From assembly GCA_033065855.1 (NCBI GenBank), contig JAVXUO010002186.1, forward strand, positions 124,001 through 188,000: 64,000 nucleotides of DNA, written 5' to 3'. Source of the stretch: Escallonia rubra. Its lineage: Eukaryota > Streptophyta > Magnoliopsida > Escalloniales > Escalloniaceae. The notes below the pieces were generated by a model. It was not told the origin of the DNA. It saw only the letters and a program-made list of their open reading frames with translations, and ran no database searches. Shown one piece after another: positions 45,431 through 58,224 of this stretch. The translations under genes and the position numbers were made by a program. Every line of letters begins with the position of its first letter. Position 1 is the stretch's first letter.

Positions 45431-45905
45431 TGTTGATATATGTCTTGTATTTGTGTCCCACACCAATTACTCAAAGAAGGTTGCAACTTGGCCCTTAGTA
45501 TATAAGACATCTTGTCCCACATTGCTTGGAGAGAGAAGATCACTGCTTTCTCCAATTATAAGTAAGGTGTCTTGTATTGTGTTTAAGGGCAAGAGAGAAG
45601 AGTCCTTCTTTGAGTAGGCCAAGAGAGAAGAGTCCTTCTTTGAGCAGGAAAGAGAGAAGAGTCCTTCTTTGAGTAGGCCAAGATAGAAGAGTCCTTCTCT
45701 GAGTAGGAAAGAGAGGATAGTCTTTCTTTGGGTAGGCAAAGAAAGAAGTGTCCTTCTTTGAGTAGGAAAACAGTTGAGAGATACACGTGAGGGAGCGTTG
45801 TAAATCTGACTTGTGCAAAGTGGATTTGAGTTCTCTCAGTTGTCTTGTGCTTTTTTGTTTGGATATCGTGTTCTATACATATTTATCTAGAGAGATTTCG
45901 TAACA
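45431..45905 (+). repeat. 3' LTR of gypsy relic with about 30-bp tandem repeats
   Basis: It starts TGTTGATATATG immediately after the purine tract and ends TTTCGTAACA, a TG...CA pair of 475 bp. Inside, 45593-45770 holds about six units of gagagaagagtccttctttg with alternating ends (agtaggccaa, agtaggaaa). A TATA-like tatataag occurs at 45499-45506. Confidence 0.85.
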
Positions 45906-46933
45906 GTTCTTGCATCCATTTTTTGCTTTGAACCCACCAATATATTATACCCAGATCCACTCAAACCCATCTTCCCTTCCAACCCACGCTCCACACCCTC
46001 GTAGCAGATTGACTTCCTCTCTCTAACTCACGACCCATTTCATTTCCAAATACAACAACCATTTATTTCATGCGAGAAACAGGGCCATGGCAGCCATGAA
46101 CCATACTTCGTGAATCACATATAAAAGAAAAGGGTTTAGAAAACTCACTGAAAAATCAAGGAAGATCGCCAAAAAACTTCTTGATCTCTTTCCTTGTCCC
46201 GTTCGCCTTCTCTCTAACCCTCATTCTGTATTTCTCTATCCCTCTCTCTCTCGGCCTCAATAAGGTATCCAACGAAAAACCAAGGACGGCTGCATTGTTA
46301 TGCAAGCCTTTTATATAAAAAAACCCTTATAGGAAAAATCACAAAAAGCCCCCTTAGACTTTCGTTAGTCATTTTAAATTTTACCCGCTACTTTTCTATT
46401 ATTATAAACAGGTCCAAAATAAATTATTTGCTATAGTTTATGTGCTAGAAAAATTTTAATGGGTTTGATACGCTATCTCGCTTCCTTATTCGTCACTAAA
46501 GGTCGCTAAAACAAAAATATCGACACTTAGTAGAAATATCATCACTTAAAGTTTTAAAAAATATCGTTTACACTAATTGCCACTAATATCTCAGTCAATA
46601 TCACTTATATTTGCCATCTTTAATTTATAACTTATGGTTTAGCGAAACTTAGTCGCTAAAGGTTACCGACAAAATTTCGCTCACGAAAATCTACGCTAAA
46701 TCCTGCGTATGAAAGTCACGCTTAAAATAAATTAAGCGGCTAGGTAATAACAAGGTTTGGGGTGTTACATACTGTGATTTTATTTGAAAATCCTTTTAAA
46801 ATTATCATTTGATAGTATATAGAAAATCATATGAATCACTCTGTTTCTCTGTTTTTAAAAGTTGTTATTTGGTTTAAAAGTAAAATCGTCCGAATCGCTT
46901 TTGATTGTTTTAAATCTTTGATCGACCTTACTA
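45906..46933. repeat. Diverged repeat unit, copy 1 (part A and start of part B)
   Basis: 46225-46755 resembles 52838-52867 plus 55451-55812: ctctctcggcctcaataag, ccaac.aa..ccaagga.ggct, aaaaagccccct, gtgctag.a.aattttaat.ggttt. Both end in ggggtgttaca/ggggtattaca. 46885-46930 (gatcgacctta) starts part B, matching 60305-60317. On the minus strand these begin TGTAACACCCC, a frequent LTR start in plants, so a decayed LTR element is likely. No coding region is seen. Confidence 0.55.
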
Positions 46934-47199
46934 CACTACAAGAAAAATTCCCTATAGCAGCGGCCAAAAAAACCGTTGGCATATATTATATATAGCAGCG
47001 GTTTATAGCAGCGGCCATAAAAGCCGCTGGTATAGAGGGTATACAGCAGCGGCTATTGTTTACCGCTGCCGTATCTCACAAAAAAATTGCTCGCGGCTGA
47101 AAACTTTACGCTCCAAGAGCCCGCGAAATCTCAGCGCCAATTAAAACCCAATACAAGCGGCTAAGAAAAGTTTAGGCAGCGGGCATACCGCTGCAATAG

Positions 47200-50100
47200 A
47201 CACTCCCACTTTTTTTGCGTTCCATATATCCCACGAACTCACGTAATCAGGTTACCTTCCCCAATCAGCTCTATGGTTCTCTGGTCCTTCTCTCTGATAC
47301 ACATACAAACACAAACACACATCAGACACACTTACACACACAACTCGACTCTCAATCTCCCTCTCTCGGTTCTACAATCAGACGCAAAAGCACAATCCCC
47401 AGACACAAACAATTAGACGCAAAAAGAATCGCCGGACGCAAACACAATCAGAGGACGTAAACAATCAGACGCAAACACAATTAGAGGACGTAAACAATCA
47501 GACGCAAAAGCAATCAGGTTACTTTAAACTCGGATCTCGATCTCCCTCTCTCGATTTTGTCCCTCGATTTCCCTATCTCTGAAACACACGCACACAACAG
47601 TCGCACACTCACAGAAACACCAGACGCACACACACCATAAAGTTGATACGGTTGATTGATGATTCTTTTGGTGCAACGGAAAGGAATCTCGAGTGATGAT
47701 GCAGTGTTGATTTGTACCCTCTCGAGTAAAGTAAAGAGGACAAAACAGATTGTAGATTTTAATTCCTCCTTGATTATGCTGTGTTTTTGTTATGATATGC
47801 AGCCTTTTGATGATATTTCCCAAACTAAGTTTATCAACCCCAATTTATATTTATAAAGCACGAAAGGAACCCAACCCAATTTCTTGGAAGACTGAATGCC
47901 CATTCTCATGCTGCTTGTTCTTCATTATATCACCTTTTTTCCATCGTACCAAATTACCTCGATGCATTGTTGATCTGTACCCTCTCGAGTGATGATACAG
48001 TGTTGATTTGTACCTTCACGAGTAAACACCTGTGCTAGGACAAAGCAGGTTGTTGATTTTTCTCTGTTTCTCATTTTGTCAGCCATCATACTGGACTGAT
48101 GACTCTACGACAGGGCATTTCGTGACGGAAAGTTGTTTCTAAGTGTTGTAACTGTTGTCAAATAATTAAACCGAAATTGCTTGAACAGCTAATACTGGCT
48201 AAAAACCAACCAAATATGCTGCACTTAAAGTCCAATAGCCGCTGGTGAAAACTTTAAAGTTCTATTTTCTCCTAATATTGCTTAGTCTTGTTTTCAATGG
48301 TAGTCTCTAATTATCTGAGAAATGGTTCGAGGGTAGCATCTGCAATTGGTAGCAGGTACATTTGTCATACTATGCCTGTTATCATCTACCCATTTTCTTT
48401 AATATTCATCATCTTGTTTGGCAAAATTTCTTTAGTGTATTTGGTAATTTAATAGTTTTTGGGATTGAAAGCACCACTTCACTCTAACAGCAAAACAGAG
48501 ATGTAACAGGAAAGAAGGCAACCAAATTTCTTAAGTGTATTTGGTAATCTACATTTGTAGCTCATATTTATGAAACATATTTTCATAAATATGAGCTACA
48601 AATGTAGTGGGAAATGCTTAAAGCATTAGCTGCTGCGGGACGCATGAAAAAATTGGAATCTTTATTCAGCTTCTTTTGTGTTTTTTGGGAACACTTTAAT
48701 CTGTCAGAAATATTGGATAAGAGATGTGCACATAGCTAGATTGTCCAATGTTGACTGATAGAAAAGGCCCACTGCCCGTATGCTAACTGTAAAGACCCAG
48801 AAGCCACTTAAAACCGCAGCGAAGTGCACGTGAACACACTACGAGCACAAATATGGAAAGCATGTCGTCTTGTAAGCGAGTTGTAAAAAACATCTTTCCA
48901 AGCAAGGTTTCTTGAGCTAACCTCATTCCATACTACCGAAGCTCTTCAAACATCTCCACTGCAATCGAGCTTTGCAAAAATACAGGTCGAAGCTTCACCA
49001 ACATATTCGTTCTGATCTCCATCTTCTGCCCTTTTTCTGGCCCGAGTGAGAACTTGCTGAGTCCGATTGAAAAGAGTAGAATCGAACACTTATATTCATA
49101 TACATGTCTGCGTTGAATCGTTTCAAACAGGTATGTAGGGGTAAATACCGTGTCTGTGTAACACGGATGAGAGCTACATGGTGTGCAATTTAGCATGCAC
49201 TATTGCACGTCCAAATGCCTATGCAGATTATCTTGCTTGGTCTTTATGCATATAATTCTTATGACATTTTACTATAATGATCCATACCATGACAATTAAG
49301 ATGTTTTTGTATAGTTTTTTTTATTTTTTATCAAAGTCTTTTCTTTCTTCAATTTGGAGTTTGCCTTTTGGAATGTCCATCAACGCCCTGTCGTATTTGT
49401 ATTTTGTATGGGTTTTCATGCTTCATAATCCCAATGAATGCTGTGTGGAAAACCATGGAATCGACACTAGCGCTTCTAATACTTAGAATCATCAGTAAGT
49501 TTCTGTGGAAGCAGGACATGAGGAGGACTTCAGTCCTTTCAAATCATTTCTACAGGAAAGTTGCTTTTCAGTTTCACAATCTTTGAAATTTTGGAAGTGA
49601 GCTACCAAGAATAAGTTTAACGCTGCTGGAAGTGTTGAGATTCTAAAGGGAGTTAAGGTGTTTTTTCGTATCGTCGCCATGAATACCATAGTTTTTACTA
49701 GTTTCAGAGATTAATGAGATGGGTATGAAAGAGCTCACCTATTTGTCTTCGTTTAGGGGCCAAATTGTCCAACCCTGAGTGCCTTTCCTCTTTAAATGAT
49801 GGATTTCATTTGAAGCACTCAAGCAAACTTATTTCCGTCCTTTTATAGGCTACTGGAGTATGTGTGTACTAAAACGAGTATACTCCTGCATTCAACTCTT
49901 GAATATGGAATGTAAATAGTTGAGGCATTGCAATGAAGGAAACTACAGCGTTATTCATGCAAATTAATGTTGTTATTTTATTTTTATTTTTTTTGAGATT
50001 TGGACTTTTTGATGATCTTTTTGATCCAGGAAAATATAGCTTGTACTTGTTAAAGGAGAAGTATCTAATTGGATGAGTACTTTGATAATCTTCTTTATAC

Positions 50101-52080
50101 TGTTGAAAAGGGGCATACGAGTCTGCATATTTAAGAAATAGGACTCTTTCTTTCCTCATCTGTTCATTTCTTTTGGAGGGGGAAGGCGAGTAGTCTCTGT
50201 TGGCTCCTTTTATTTATTTTTTCCCTTGTGGTCCTTTGTTCTCTTAAGGAGGAGCCGGCCAGAATGAATGAAATGAAGGCACAAATGGCAAGGATGGAAG
50301 AGGCTCTGACTTACAGGGAATAGTTTTACAGACCCTGCTACTGGTTCTAGTCAGGTACACACAATGATTGCATATGTGAATTTGAACTGCAATTCTTCGT
50401 GAAAGATTTAAAGATTAGTTGATATTGGTAAAGGCTAATGTTGTGCGTTATAGCTTATGTTTTTTTACAGTTCTTCTATTTTCCCGTATTTTTTCTTTTA
50501 CTGCCCTTTTTGGTTTTCCACCTTCACCTGTAAGTAGGACTTTGTTGTTTAGAGGTAATCTTTTTGACTTGTTGAATTGACCATGCCAAATAATTAAGCC
50601 TTCAAACTATAATTTCCTTAGTTTTGCAAGGGAAGAACACTTTGTAGTTATCTGGGGAACATGATTTACTGCTGCTTTGTTTAGCTGAATGAAGGATTAT
50701 GTATCAATAGTCCCTTTGTCTTATTGTATGATGGCTTTGACCAGTATAGGTAAGCAAAATGGTTGAGATACAGTAATTAAAGAGACTATTGTGATCTTTG
50801 AACAGAATCCATTCACACCCTCTTGTGTTTGTCCCCGAGTAACCAAATTTTTCTAAATGGGTTGATACTTCTGCTTTGAACCGTTGTTTAAGTTATGTGC
50901 TTGATGAGTATACTAGTGATTATACAACAACTTTGTTGTCTTCAATCTCTTGGTTTTGCTTTCACTCCAAAAACTAGTGACTTAGGTTGGTCCTTGGCCT
51001 TGTTTTATCATCAAAAGTGTCATTAAAGGTTGCCATAAAAATGTTAATTCTTTGTTACTTATTTGTTTGTTCCCAGCACAAATCTTATGGAAAGATTGTT
51101 TCCTTTGTTCTATTTGTATAAACTGGTTATTATACTATTCCCTTCCCAGCACAATTCTCTCCGGACTTCGCACTAGTGATTTGAATCATCCTATTCCTTT
51201 CCACCGATGCTTTATTTATTTTTGCAAAATAGACTAATTGCAAAATAGAACTGAAAAATAGAATAGGAACGAGCTTGAATTGATGTACTCTTAACGAAAA
51301 GTGTATGGGCTAAGATGCTCTCGAATCAGGTTGCTATATTATGTTTGATTAGTGTCGAGAGTTGTTAATTCCAGAATTCAAATACGAAAGGATTGAGTTA
51401 GTTGAGTGATGGTTTTGTATAGTTTATTTGACCCTCTTGCTTGTAAAGTTGATGAGCGCCAACTATATAAGTCGCTTGTAAAGTTGATGAGCGCCAACTA
51501 TATAAGTCCTACCGTACTAGCTAAACTCAGCATATCAACTTGTGCATTTCTTGTTCTCTTGGTCAGCCTTGTTCTCTTGGTATCTTTTCTTCTAGGTGTT
51601 TTTATGGTCATTCACTTTGAGAAACTTGGTGTTTTTATTTCTATTAACTTAAGGAAGTTGAACAAACTTCATGGTAGTCATCTGAATCGCACACTAATGG
51701 TTGCTTGATTATATCCCAGGATAATGTGGAGGCAAATGCAAATAGATCAAAAAATGGGAGTGACTGATGTGTGAGTGATTGATGTTGCAAATTGCGTTGC
51801 GTTTCATCTTTTGAACCACTATATATGTAGGCCTTTTGCCCCCTAGAAGGTGTTTCTAGTGAAATTGTTTATAGTTAACATGAACTGTAGAGCAACTTGA
51901 CCTTCCTTTTGTTTGTAACTATACAATGTCTTATGTAATGACATTTCAGTGCATGGCTTTGATATTCTTATGGCTTGTTAATAAAGCTGAGTAAGTACGT
52001 TACTTTTGTTAATAGGTCGGATGATTTGGTTACAGGTCTTTAATTGAGTTGATTTGTATTCAACAATTATATAAAAAAAA
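47200..52080. other. Interior of third CACTA, no recognised gene
   Basis: About 4.9 kb of mostly AT-rich sequence. Structures noted: repeated acaatcagacgcaaa words (47380-47515), a twofold gttgat.tgtaccctctcgagt block (47706 and 47970), a 27-bp perfect hairpin at 48549-48607, and a duplicated caactatataagtc stretch (51462-51508). Splice-like ag/gt sites abound, but no domain is recognised. Confidence 0.5.
48549..48607. repeat. Perfect 27-bp inverted repeat with 5-base loop
   Basis: Arm 48549-48575 (starting ctacatttgtagctcatatt) is the exact inverse of 48581-48607. The loop is catat. Either a tiny foldback element or a hairpin RNA source. It also follows a 27-bp direct repeat (aaatttcttta/agtgtatttggtaat at about 48427 and 48526). 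Confidence 0.95.
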
Positions 52081-52472
52081 AATTGCATCTATTTAGCAGC
52101 GATCAATGGGCGCTGCCATAAGTTTTGCATTATGTAAATAAAAAATAAATGAATCATACAAAAAATGCTACCGCAGCGGGGCGATCCACTTCCATAATTT
52201 CAAATTTGAATTCAGGTGGCTACCTATAGCAGCGGTCACAGACCGCTGCCATATCTTGGCCGCTGCTATAGGAGGGCTTTAAAGGGCGAATTTTGGAAAC
52301 AATATAGTAGCGGTTGACCACTGCGGTAAAGGTGTATGACCGCTGTTGTATGTCTATGGCAGTAAAGCCTATAGTAGCGGTCGGGGGCCGCTGGGAAAGC
52401 CTTTGGCAGCGGTTGTTCAATCTATAGCAGCGGTTTTTTTAACCGCTGCTATAGCCACTTTTTCTTGTAGTG

Positions 52473-52867
52473 CTAGGCTCTTAAAAACTCACTCTCCTTT
52501 GACTTCCTTTCCGCAGGTGATAACCAGCATTATGTTGAGGTTGCCTATGTGGATTAGAGCCAAGCAAGGAAAAAGAGAATTTAAGTTTAGCCTTGGTCAT
52601 TAGAACCCCGGCGTGGGTTAATATTGTTATTTGAGATTTTTTTCAGACTTAGATTTCATGTTTCATCGATGACAGTCTACTGAGAATACAGTTATTGGTT
52701 TAGCTGCTCTGATGATGACTGTCCATTTGGTTATGAGGACATTATTCTCTTAGTGTATCTGATCGAGTGAGCCTCTAACGTTCTGAAAAATTTCGGGATG
52801 TTACATCGGTCCCTTCTCTCATCTCTCTCGGTATATCTCTCTCTCTCTGCCTCAATAAGTCTCCAAC
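52473..52867. repeat. Diverged repeat unit: end of part B and start of part A, copy 2
   Basis: 52476-52805 resembles 60318-60655: ctttccgcaggt.ataacca, gtggattaga.c.aagcaagga, ttggtcattagaacccc, then gggatgttaca at the end. From 52806 on, the A part restarts (ctctctctctgcctcaataag) and is interrupted after tctccaac by the hAT element. Confidence 0.65.
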
Positions 52868-55450
52868 TAGGGATGGCAAAAAAATCCGTACCCACGGATC
52901 TCCGTCCCGCCCCGCCCCGATAGCAGCGGGTTATTTTGACTTTGACCGAGGCGTGGGGCGGGTATGGTATTTTTTTTAAAAACCCGCAGCGGGTTAGGGT
53001 TAGGTATGGTATACACTTAAATCAGCCCCGCGATCCGCCCCAGTATACTTACCCTAATTCTTTAGTTAATCTTAGCCATCCCCTATTTCTTTAGTTGATC
53101 TTAGCCGTCCATAGGATACCCATATATATATGTTCCTTTTTTTTTCTTGCAAACCCTAAAATCCCTAATCTGTGCGGCTGTGCCTTCTCACTCTCACTCT
53201 CTCACGGCTTTCCACTCTCGGCTGGCTCTCTGCCTCTCCACGGACCACCGCAGTACCGCACGGCGGTCGGCGCAAGGCCACTCTCCACCATACGGCCACA
53301 AATTGAAGACGACCGTTGACTCTGTTGAGGAAATCTGCGTCAGGTAATCAATCTCTCTCTTCCATGTCTTGTTCATCTTTGTTGATCTTCAGAATCTTTC
53401 CTGAGTCACAAGTTAAAACTTAGGGATTTAGCTGTCTTAATAGCATGAAAGTGATACAATAGTCAAAGCAAACAAAACAGGGTGCCGACTGCCGAAAATG
53501 GAGCTGTCCAGGAAATTGGAATTTCTAACTTTGTCATTTAACCCATTTCATGAAAGGCATCAGTGATTTAGCTGTAGATAGTAAGATAGAAGGTGCTTGA
53601 CTGGTGACATGAGTATCTAATTACTGAAATAAAGTGTCACTAACATCACGAGGAAACTAATGACATACATATATAGTAAATAAGTTCCAGTCAAGCTAGC
53701 TTTTTTAATGTAAACTTGCACTTTCTGGAGCTTAAACTCATATAGCGTAAGGGATTGTAAATTGTCATCTGAAACTTGTCCTAGTTCAACTAGTTTTTTT
53801 CTCTCTTTTGTGCAGTATGGAGTAAAAATATTTGTTATAACTTCCTTCAAAGATACATGTTCTGTTGAGATCCTCCCTAGGGTCCAAAAGTCAAAAGTCA
53901 AAACGAGGTAATGTTCTGTCTGATTAACCTTACATAATTTATCAAAGTAGGATTTGGTGGTTCTTAAATCGTTTTTTGAAGTTAGCCAGGAACTTCTACT
54001 CCATGTCATGTTTTTAGTTTCTTCATTTGTATCTCTAATAACGAATCTTTATTATCGGTTTTTGACAAAGGACACGTCAAACATGCTTAAAGGTGTTAGG
54101 CATGTATAGGGGGATAACCAGCATTTTAAGTTGGCAGAACTAGGTAACATTCATTTTTAACATGAATGGTGTGTAGGAGGGGTTCTGCCAACTTAACATG
54201 CTTACCTTCTGCAGGTCCAAAAGATGTGGTGATTTTCCTGAAAATTATGATTTTCCTTTTTGTCCATTATGAAAGTGCTTATAAGATTTATTCTGAAGTC
54301 GATCGACATTTCTTGTCTTGTGGTGCAGTCATTTGCTTGAGTTGTTCGGCCGAGGTGCATTACACCATCTATCCTCAGGGAGGTAAATTCCCTTGATTTG
54401 TGCGTCCATGGCTCCATGCTGTTAGCCAGAACAAACATTACCAAATAAATTGAGCGACTTTCAACTCAGATAATTGCATAGAATGAACTTAACTAAATCA
54501 AGTGGCTGAACCTAACTGCTGGCCTTCAAGTATCTGCTTGAGGCACCGTACTTCACTCCTCTCTTCCAATTTAGCTTCGTTCTCTATTTAGCATGAAACT
54601 CAACAAACAATTTGTCTGCATGTGGCAATTGTTTGCTCAACAAACAAGTCCATTCCATTCAACCAATTACTTGTTGGGTGGCAGTTTTTTGCTCTTTAAG
54701 TTCTTATGTTATTATCAATAATTAATGATGACAAAGACGGTGACAACTCATGTGTGACGGGTGTATGATTCCTTGTGTAAATTGTATTTCAAATTAATTT
54801 TACTTTTTTTTGTATCCATTTATTTTAATGCCATTTTATTCCTATTATTTTTTCAGTGAACAGTGACTGCAGTTGTATTTGGAGTTGGAACGCGGACCAG
54901 CTGAACGAGCTTGATCTGTCGTATTTGCTACTTCCAAATGATTGAACGTTAATGTAGTGTTATCTATTTGAACTTTTAAAATGGTGTAGTCTATTTGAAC
55001 ATTAATTTGAACTATGTTATCATTTATTTGAACTATGTTGTAATTTATTTGAGCTATGTTGTAATTTATTTGAACTCTGTTGTAATTTACTAATGTCTTC
55101 TTTATGATTTTTAGACATTAATATGATGTGTATAGTTTAATTTTTGTGACACAGGTGCAAGTTTTGGTGTAATACATGTTTAAAAAGAGTGAAATATTTG
55201 CTATACCAAGTAGAACATGTCGGATCGGGTCGGGTTGGTTACGGGTTTTATGCGTGCTACAGCGGGGGTGGGGCGGAACGGGGGTGGGGTGGGGTGGGGG
55301 GGTTCGGGGTTCCTAAATCCACATAGGATCGGTTATGGTATTTTAAATCCATAACCTGGTCCTGGGCGGGGCGAGGCAAAGTTCACTGAGTAGCGGGGCG
55401 GGTTCGGATTTTGTAAAATCCGCACCCGACCCGCCTCATTGCCATCCCTA
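52868..55450. mobile_element. hAT element, 2583 bp, TSD tctccaac
   Basis: The ends are TAGGGATGGCAA and its exact inverse TTGCCATCCCTA. The 8-bp duplication tctccaac flanks both (52860-52867 and 55451-55458). The subterminal regions are rich in gcgggt/acccgc words on both sides (52905-53045 and 55215-55440), typical for this widespread plant hAT group. The interior has no transposase, and repeated tatttgaact words occur at 54965-55090. Confidence 0.92.
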
Positions 55451-55458
55451 TCTCCAAC

Positions 55459-56855
55459 AAAGCCAAGGATGGCTAATCACTATCTAATATCTATATATAA
55501 TAACCCTAATTTGGAACATAACCAAAAAGCCCCCTCTAGTTTTCTTTAGTTATTCTTATTTTCACATGAAACCTTTTTCTTATTACAAAAAAGGTCCACA
55601 ATAATATTCATAATATACTTTTTGTGCTAGGATAATTTTAATAGGTTTGCTACCTGGCCCCGCTTCAATATTTGTCACTAAAAGTTACTAATCAGTATAC
55701 CGATGCTAAAAAAATAAATTGCCGCTAAAAGTTGTTAAATAAAATATCGACAATAAAAAAAAGTTGTCATAAAAAAATTTAAATGAATTCGTTAAAATAT
55801 CGGGGTATTACAGGTTATCGAGAAGGTGGGGTGAGTCAGTCGTTGTCTTGTAGAGTTCAAGAGTGTGAGTCAGGGAGTTAGAAAAGTTGGATGAGTCGAA
55901 TGCATACGAAGAGAACGTGAATGATACAAATTGAGAAATTTAGGATTCACTCTGAGTGAGTTTTTGGAAGAATTGGAGATGGAAGCGTATACTGTTGGCT
56001 CGTTCAAGAGGAGCTTGGAATGGATTGGGCAATTCATTTGGTCAACTGTAGCAAGCATATCATCGCACATGACTCTGGCATCGATGAAATGCGTAGCATT
56101 ATGTAAGTGACCTTTTCGACCCACCTAGTGTATATACAACGTATATGTTATCTATTTTTGAAAAATCTTTATTTGCCATAAGTGAATAGCTTGTAGTTAG
56201 TTCATTTCAAGAGTAAGGATCAGAACTGTTTCTGAAGTTAATACTGAGTTTATAATATCACTGCTTAGATCCTGATAAACGATTTGTCCTATTTAGGTTA
56301 ATTTGAAATATTTGTGGTTGAGATTGATTAGCTTAACATAGTTTCGAACCGAGGTAAGAAATTTCTTCTGAAACCCTATTTCATCTATTTGATATCCTAA
56401 ACATTTTTCTAAATTGTTATTGAATTTTCAATGGACTCGATTATAGTTGTTATGAAATTTGCATCGATTGCCATTAATACCCTGTTTTGAACCTTAAGTG
56501 TTATTGAAAATCTTATTCGATGCTCAGTATTTATTTCTCGTTGTGCATCGATTTAATCATTGTATTATTGATTATTGCATTCTGCATATTGACATGAGCA
56601 AGTGTATTGAGGAGTTATAAGGATGATCTGTATCGGGGGTGATATAAGGATGGTCTGTTATTGCTGGGAGATGTTAGTACCTTAATGGTCTAGCTACTGT
56701 TCATAGGCATATGTAACCACAGTGTTAGTGAGCATCGTCTTTGTGGCTTTGCTAAGTGATTACCCAGCACTGCCTGTGTGGCTTTGCTAAGTGTTTCCCT
56801 GCACTGCCTGTATGGCTTTGCATCCGCCCATGTTCAATATCATCTGCATTGTTTA
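55459..56855. repeat. Diverged repeat unit, copy 2 (rest of part A and linker)
   Basis: 55459-55812 continues part A and ends ggggtattaca. 55813-56855 is AT-rich linker absent from copy 1. It holds a 30-40 bp direct repeat, gtggctttgctaagtg..t.cc..gcactgcctgt, at 56742, 56778 and partly 56812. No gene is recognised. Confidence 0.55.
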
Positions 56856-57689
56856 TAGTGTGATGCCAAGGAAAGTGGGTTCGTACTTACGTGGAGGTGC
56901 CACAAAGGCTGCAGTCCGTGTCAGCTTCCAAGTATGCAAAGTGAGAGATAGCAAAGACGGAGTAAGGGCTGAGAGCAAGGCTTCCCAGACAGGCCGTGAG
57001 GAATGGCAGTGCTGCGAAGGCAAAGCTAAGACGAACAGGGCCGGCAGTCGATAGTCCATGTCAGGGTCCGAGTCGAGGTCCAAGTCAGGGTCCAATGTTA
57101 CGATCTTAAGTTATGTCCAATTTTGTGTTTCTCTCTCTAGAATCCAAGAGCTCTCCAATTCTAGAGTGAGAAAGTGATTTTTGTGAGAACGAAAAAGAAG
57201 TCCTTTTTTGAGTTGTAAAGTTTACTATTTATAGGAAACAGTGTACTTATCTCATAAAGTGACACATGTCGTCTCCTGGGAGTGACACGTCACCAGGGGG
57301 TCCAAAAATACCGGTTCTCTATTGGACTGCCGGTTCCCAAATTCGCGTCGCCTGCCTCGCACATCGTCGCTCTACCTGTCTGAGAAGAGTGACCATACCA
57401 TGACAGCATGATCAGAGTAAACCCGTTGCCCCAGCCACCAATCCAAGCCCTTACTGAATCCCACGAGATGCGTCAAGAGACTCGCACAGAACCTGACAGT
57501 GGTGAGGGTTACCCATATAGCAAAATGCCAGGCGGACTAGGCACGATGCCTTCCAAGGACCTGTTCCCGTCCCGGAGTGACCCGAGGGTCATTGCCCTGG
57601 TGGTGTCGATGATCAATGGTAACATGAGCGGACATGGTCGCAGCTCAGTGCTCCGAGTCCGTGGCGAGGGGTCCTCGTGTCGGAGCCCC

Positions 57690-58200
57690 CTGTGACTGTG
57701 ACGGCGATGGCTACGAGGTTGTGAGCCCATCCCGGTACGAGGGCCGAAGCCCTCCTTGTGATTGAGACGGCGATGGCTATAAAGTTGTGAGCCCATCCCG
57801 GTACAAGGGCCGAAGCCCCCTCTTGTGATTGAGACGGCGATGGCTATAAGGTTATGAGCCCATCCCGGAACGAGGGCCGAAGCCCCCCTTGTGATTGAAG
57901 CGGCGATGACTATAAGGTTATGAGCCTATCCCGGTACGAGGGCCGAAGCCCTCTTGTGATTGAGACGGCGATGGCTATAAGGTTGTGAGCCCATCCCGGT
58001 ACGAGGCCGAGGCCCCCTTGTGATTGAGACGGGGATGGCTATAAGGTTGTGAGCCCATCCCGGTATGAGGCCGAGGCCCCCCTTGTGATTGAGACGGCGA
58101 TATCTATAAGGTTGTGAGCCCATCCCGGTACGAGGCTGACGCCCCCCTTGTGATTGAGACGGCGATGGCTATAAGGTTATGAGCCCATCCCGGTAGCATG
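57690..58200. repeat. 64-bp tandem repeat, eight copies
   Basis: The unit gtgattgagacggcgatggc(...)gagcccatcccggtacgag recurs at about 57697, 57759, 57826, 57889, 57955, 58019, 58085 and 58149. Confidence 0.92.
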
Positions 58201-58224
58201 CAACATGATTGTGGCGCATGAGCG

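Larger units (their letters stand above)
44264..45905 (+). mobile_element. Gypsy gag-protease relic with 3' LTR
   Basis: One plus-strand coding frame (44267-45307) is followed by a short spacer, the purine tract aaggtggagat (45420-45430) and an LTR (45431-45905). No reverse transcriptase, RNase H or integrase lies between. The 5' part is lost in the TA microsatellite. Confidence 0.8.
46934..52472. mobile_element. Third CACTA element, 5539 bp, TSD cta, no transposase
   Basis: CACTACAAGAAAAATTCCC at 46934 and the inverse ...CTTTTTCTTGTAGTG ending 52472. The 3-bp duplication cta flanks both (46931-46933 and 52473-52475). Subterminal repeats are of a different kind from the other two elements: tatagcagcggc/gccgctgctata words (46955-47190 and 52095-52455). 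The interior is AT-rich with many short frames and no transposase motif, so it is a non-autonomous family member. Insertion into the surrounding repeat is confirmed by the uninterrupted copy at 60310-60325. Confidence 0.92.
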
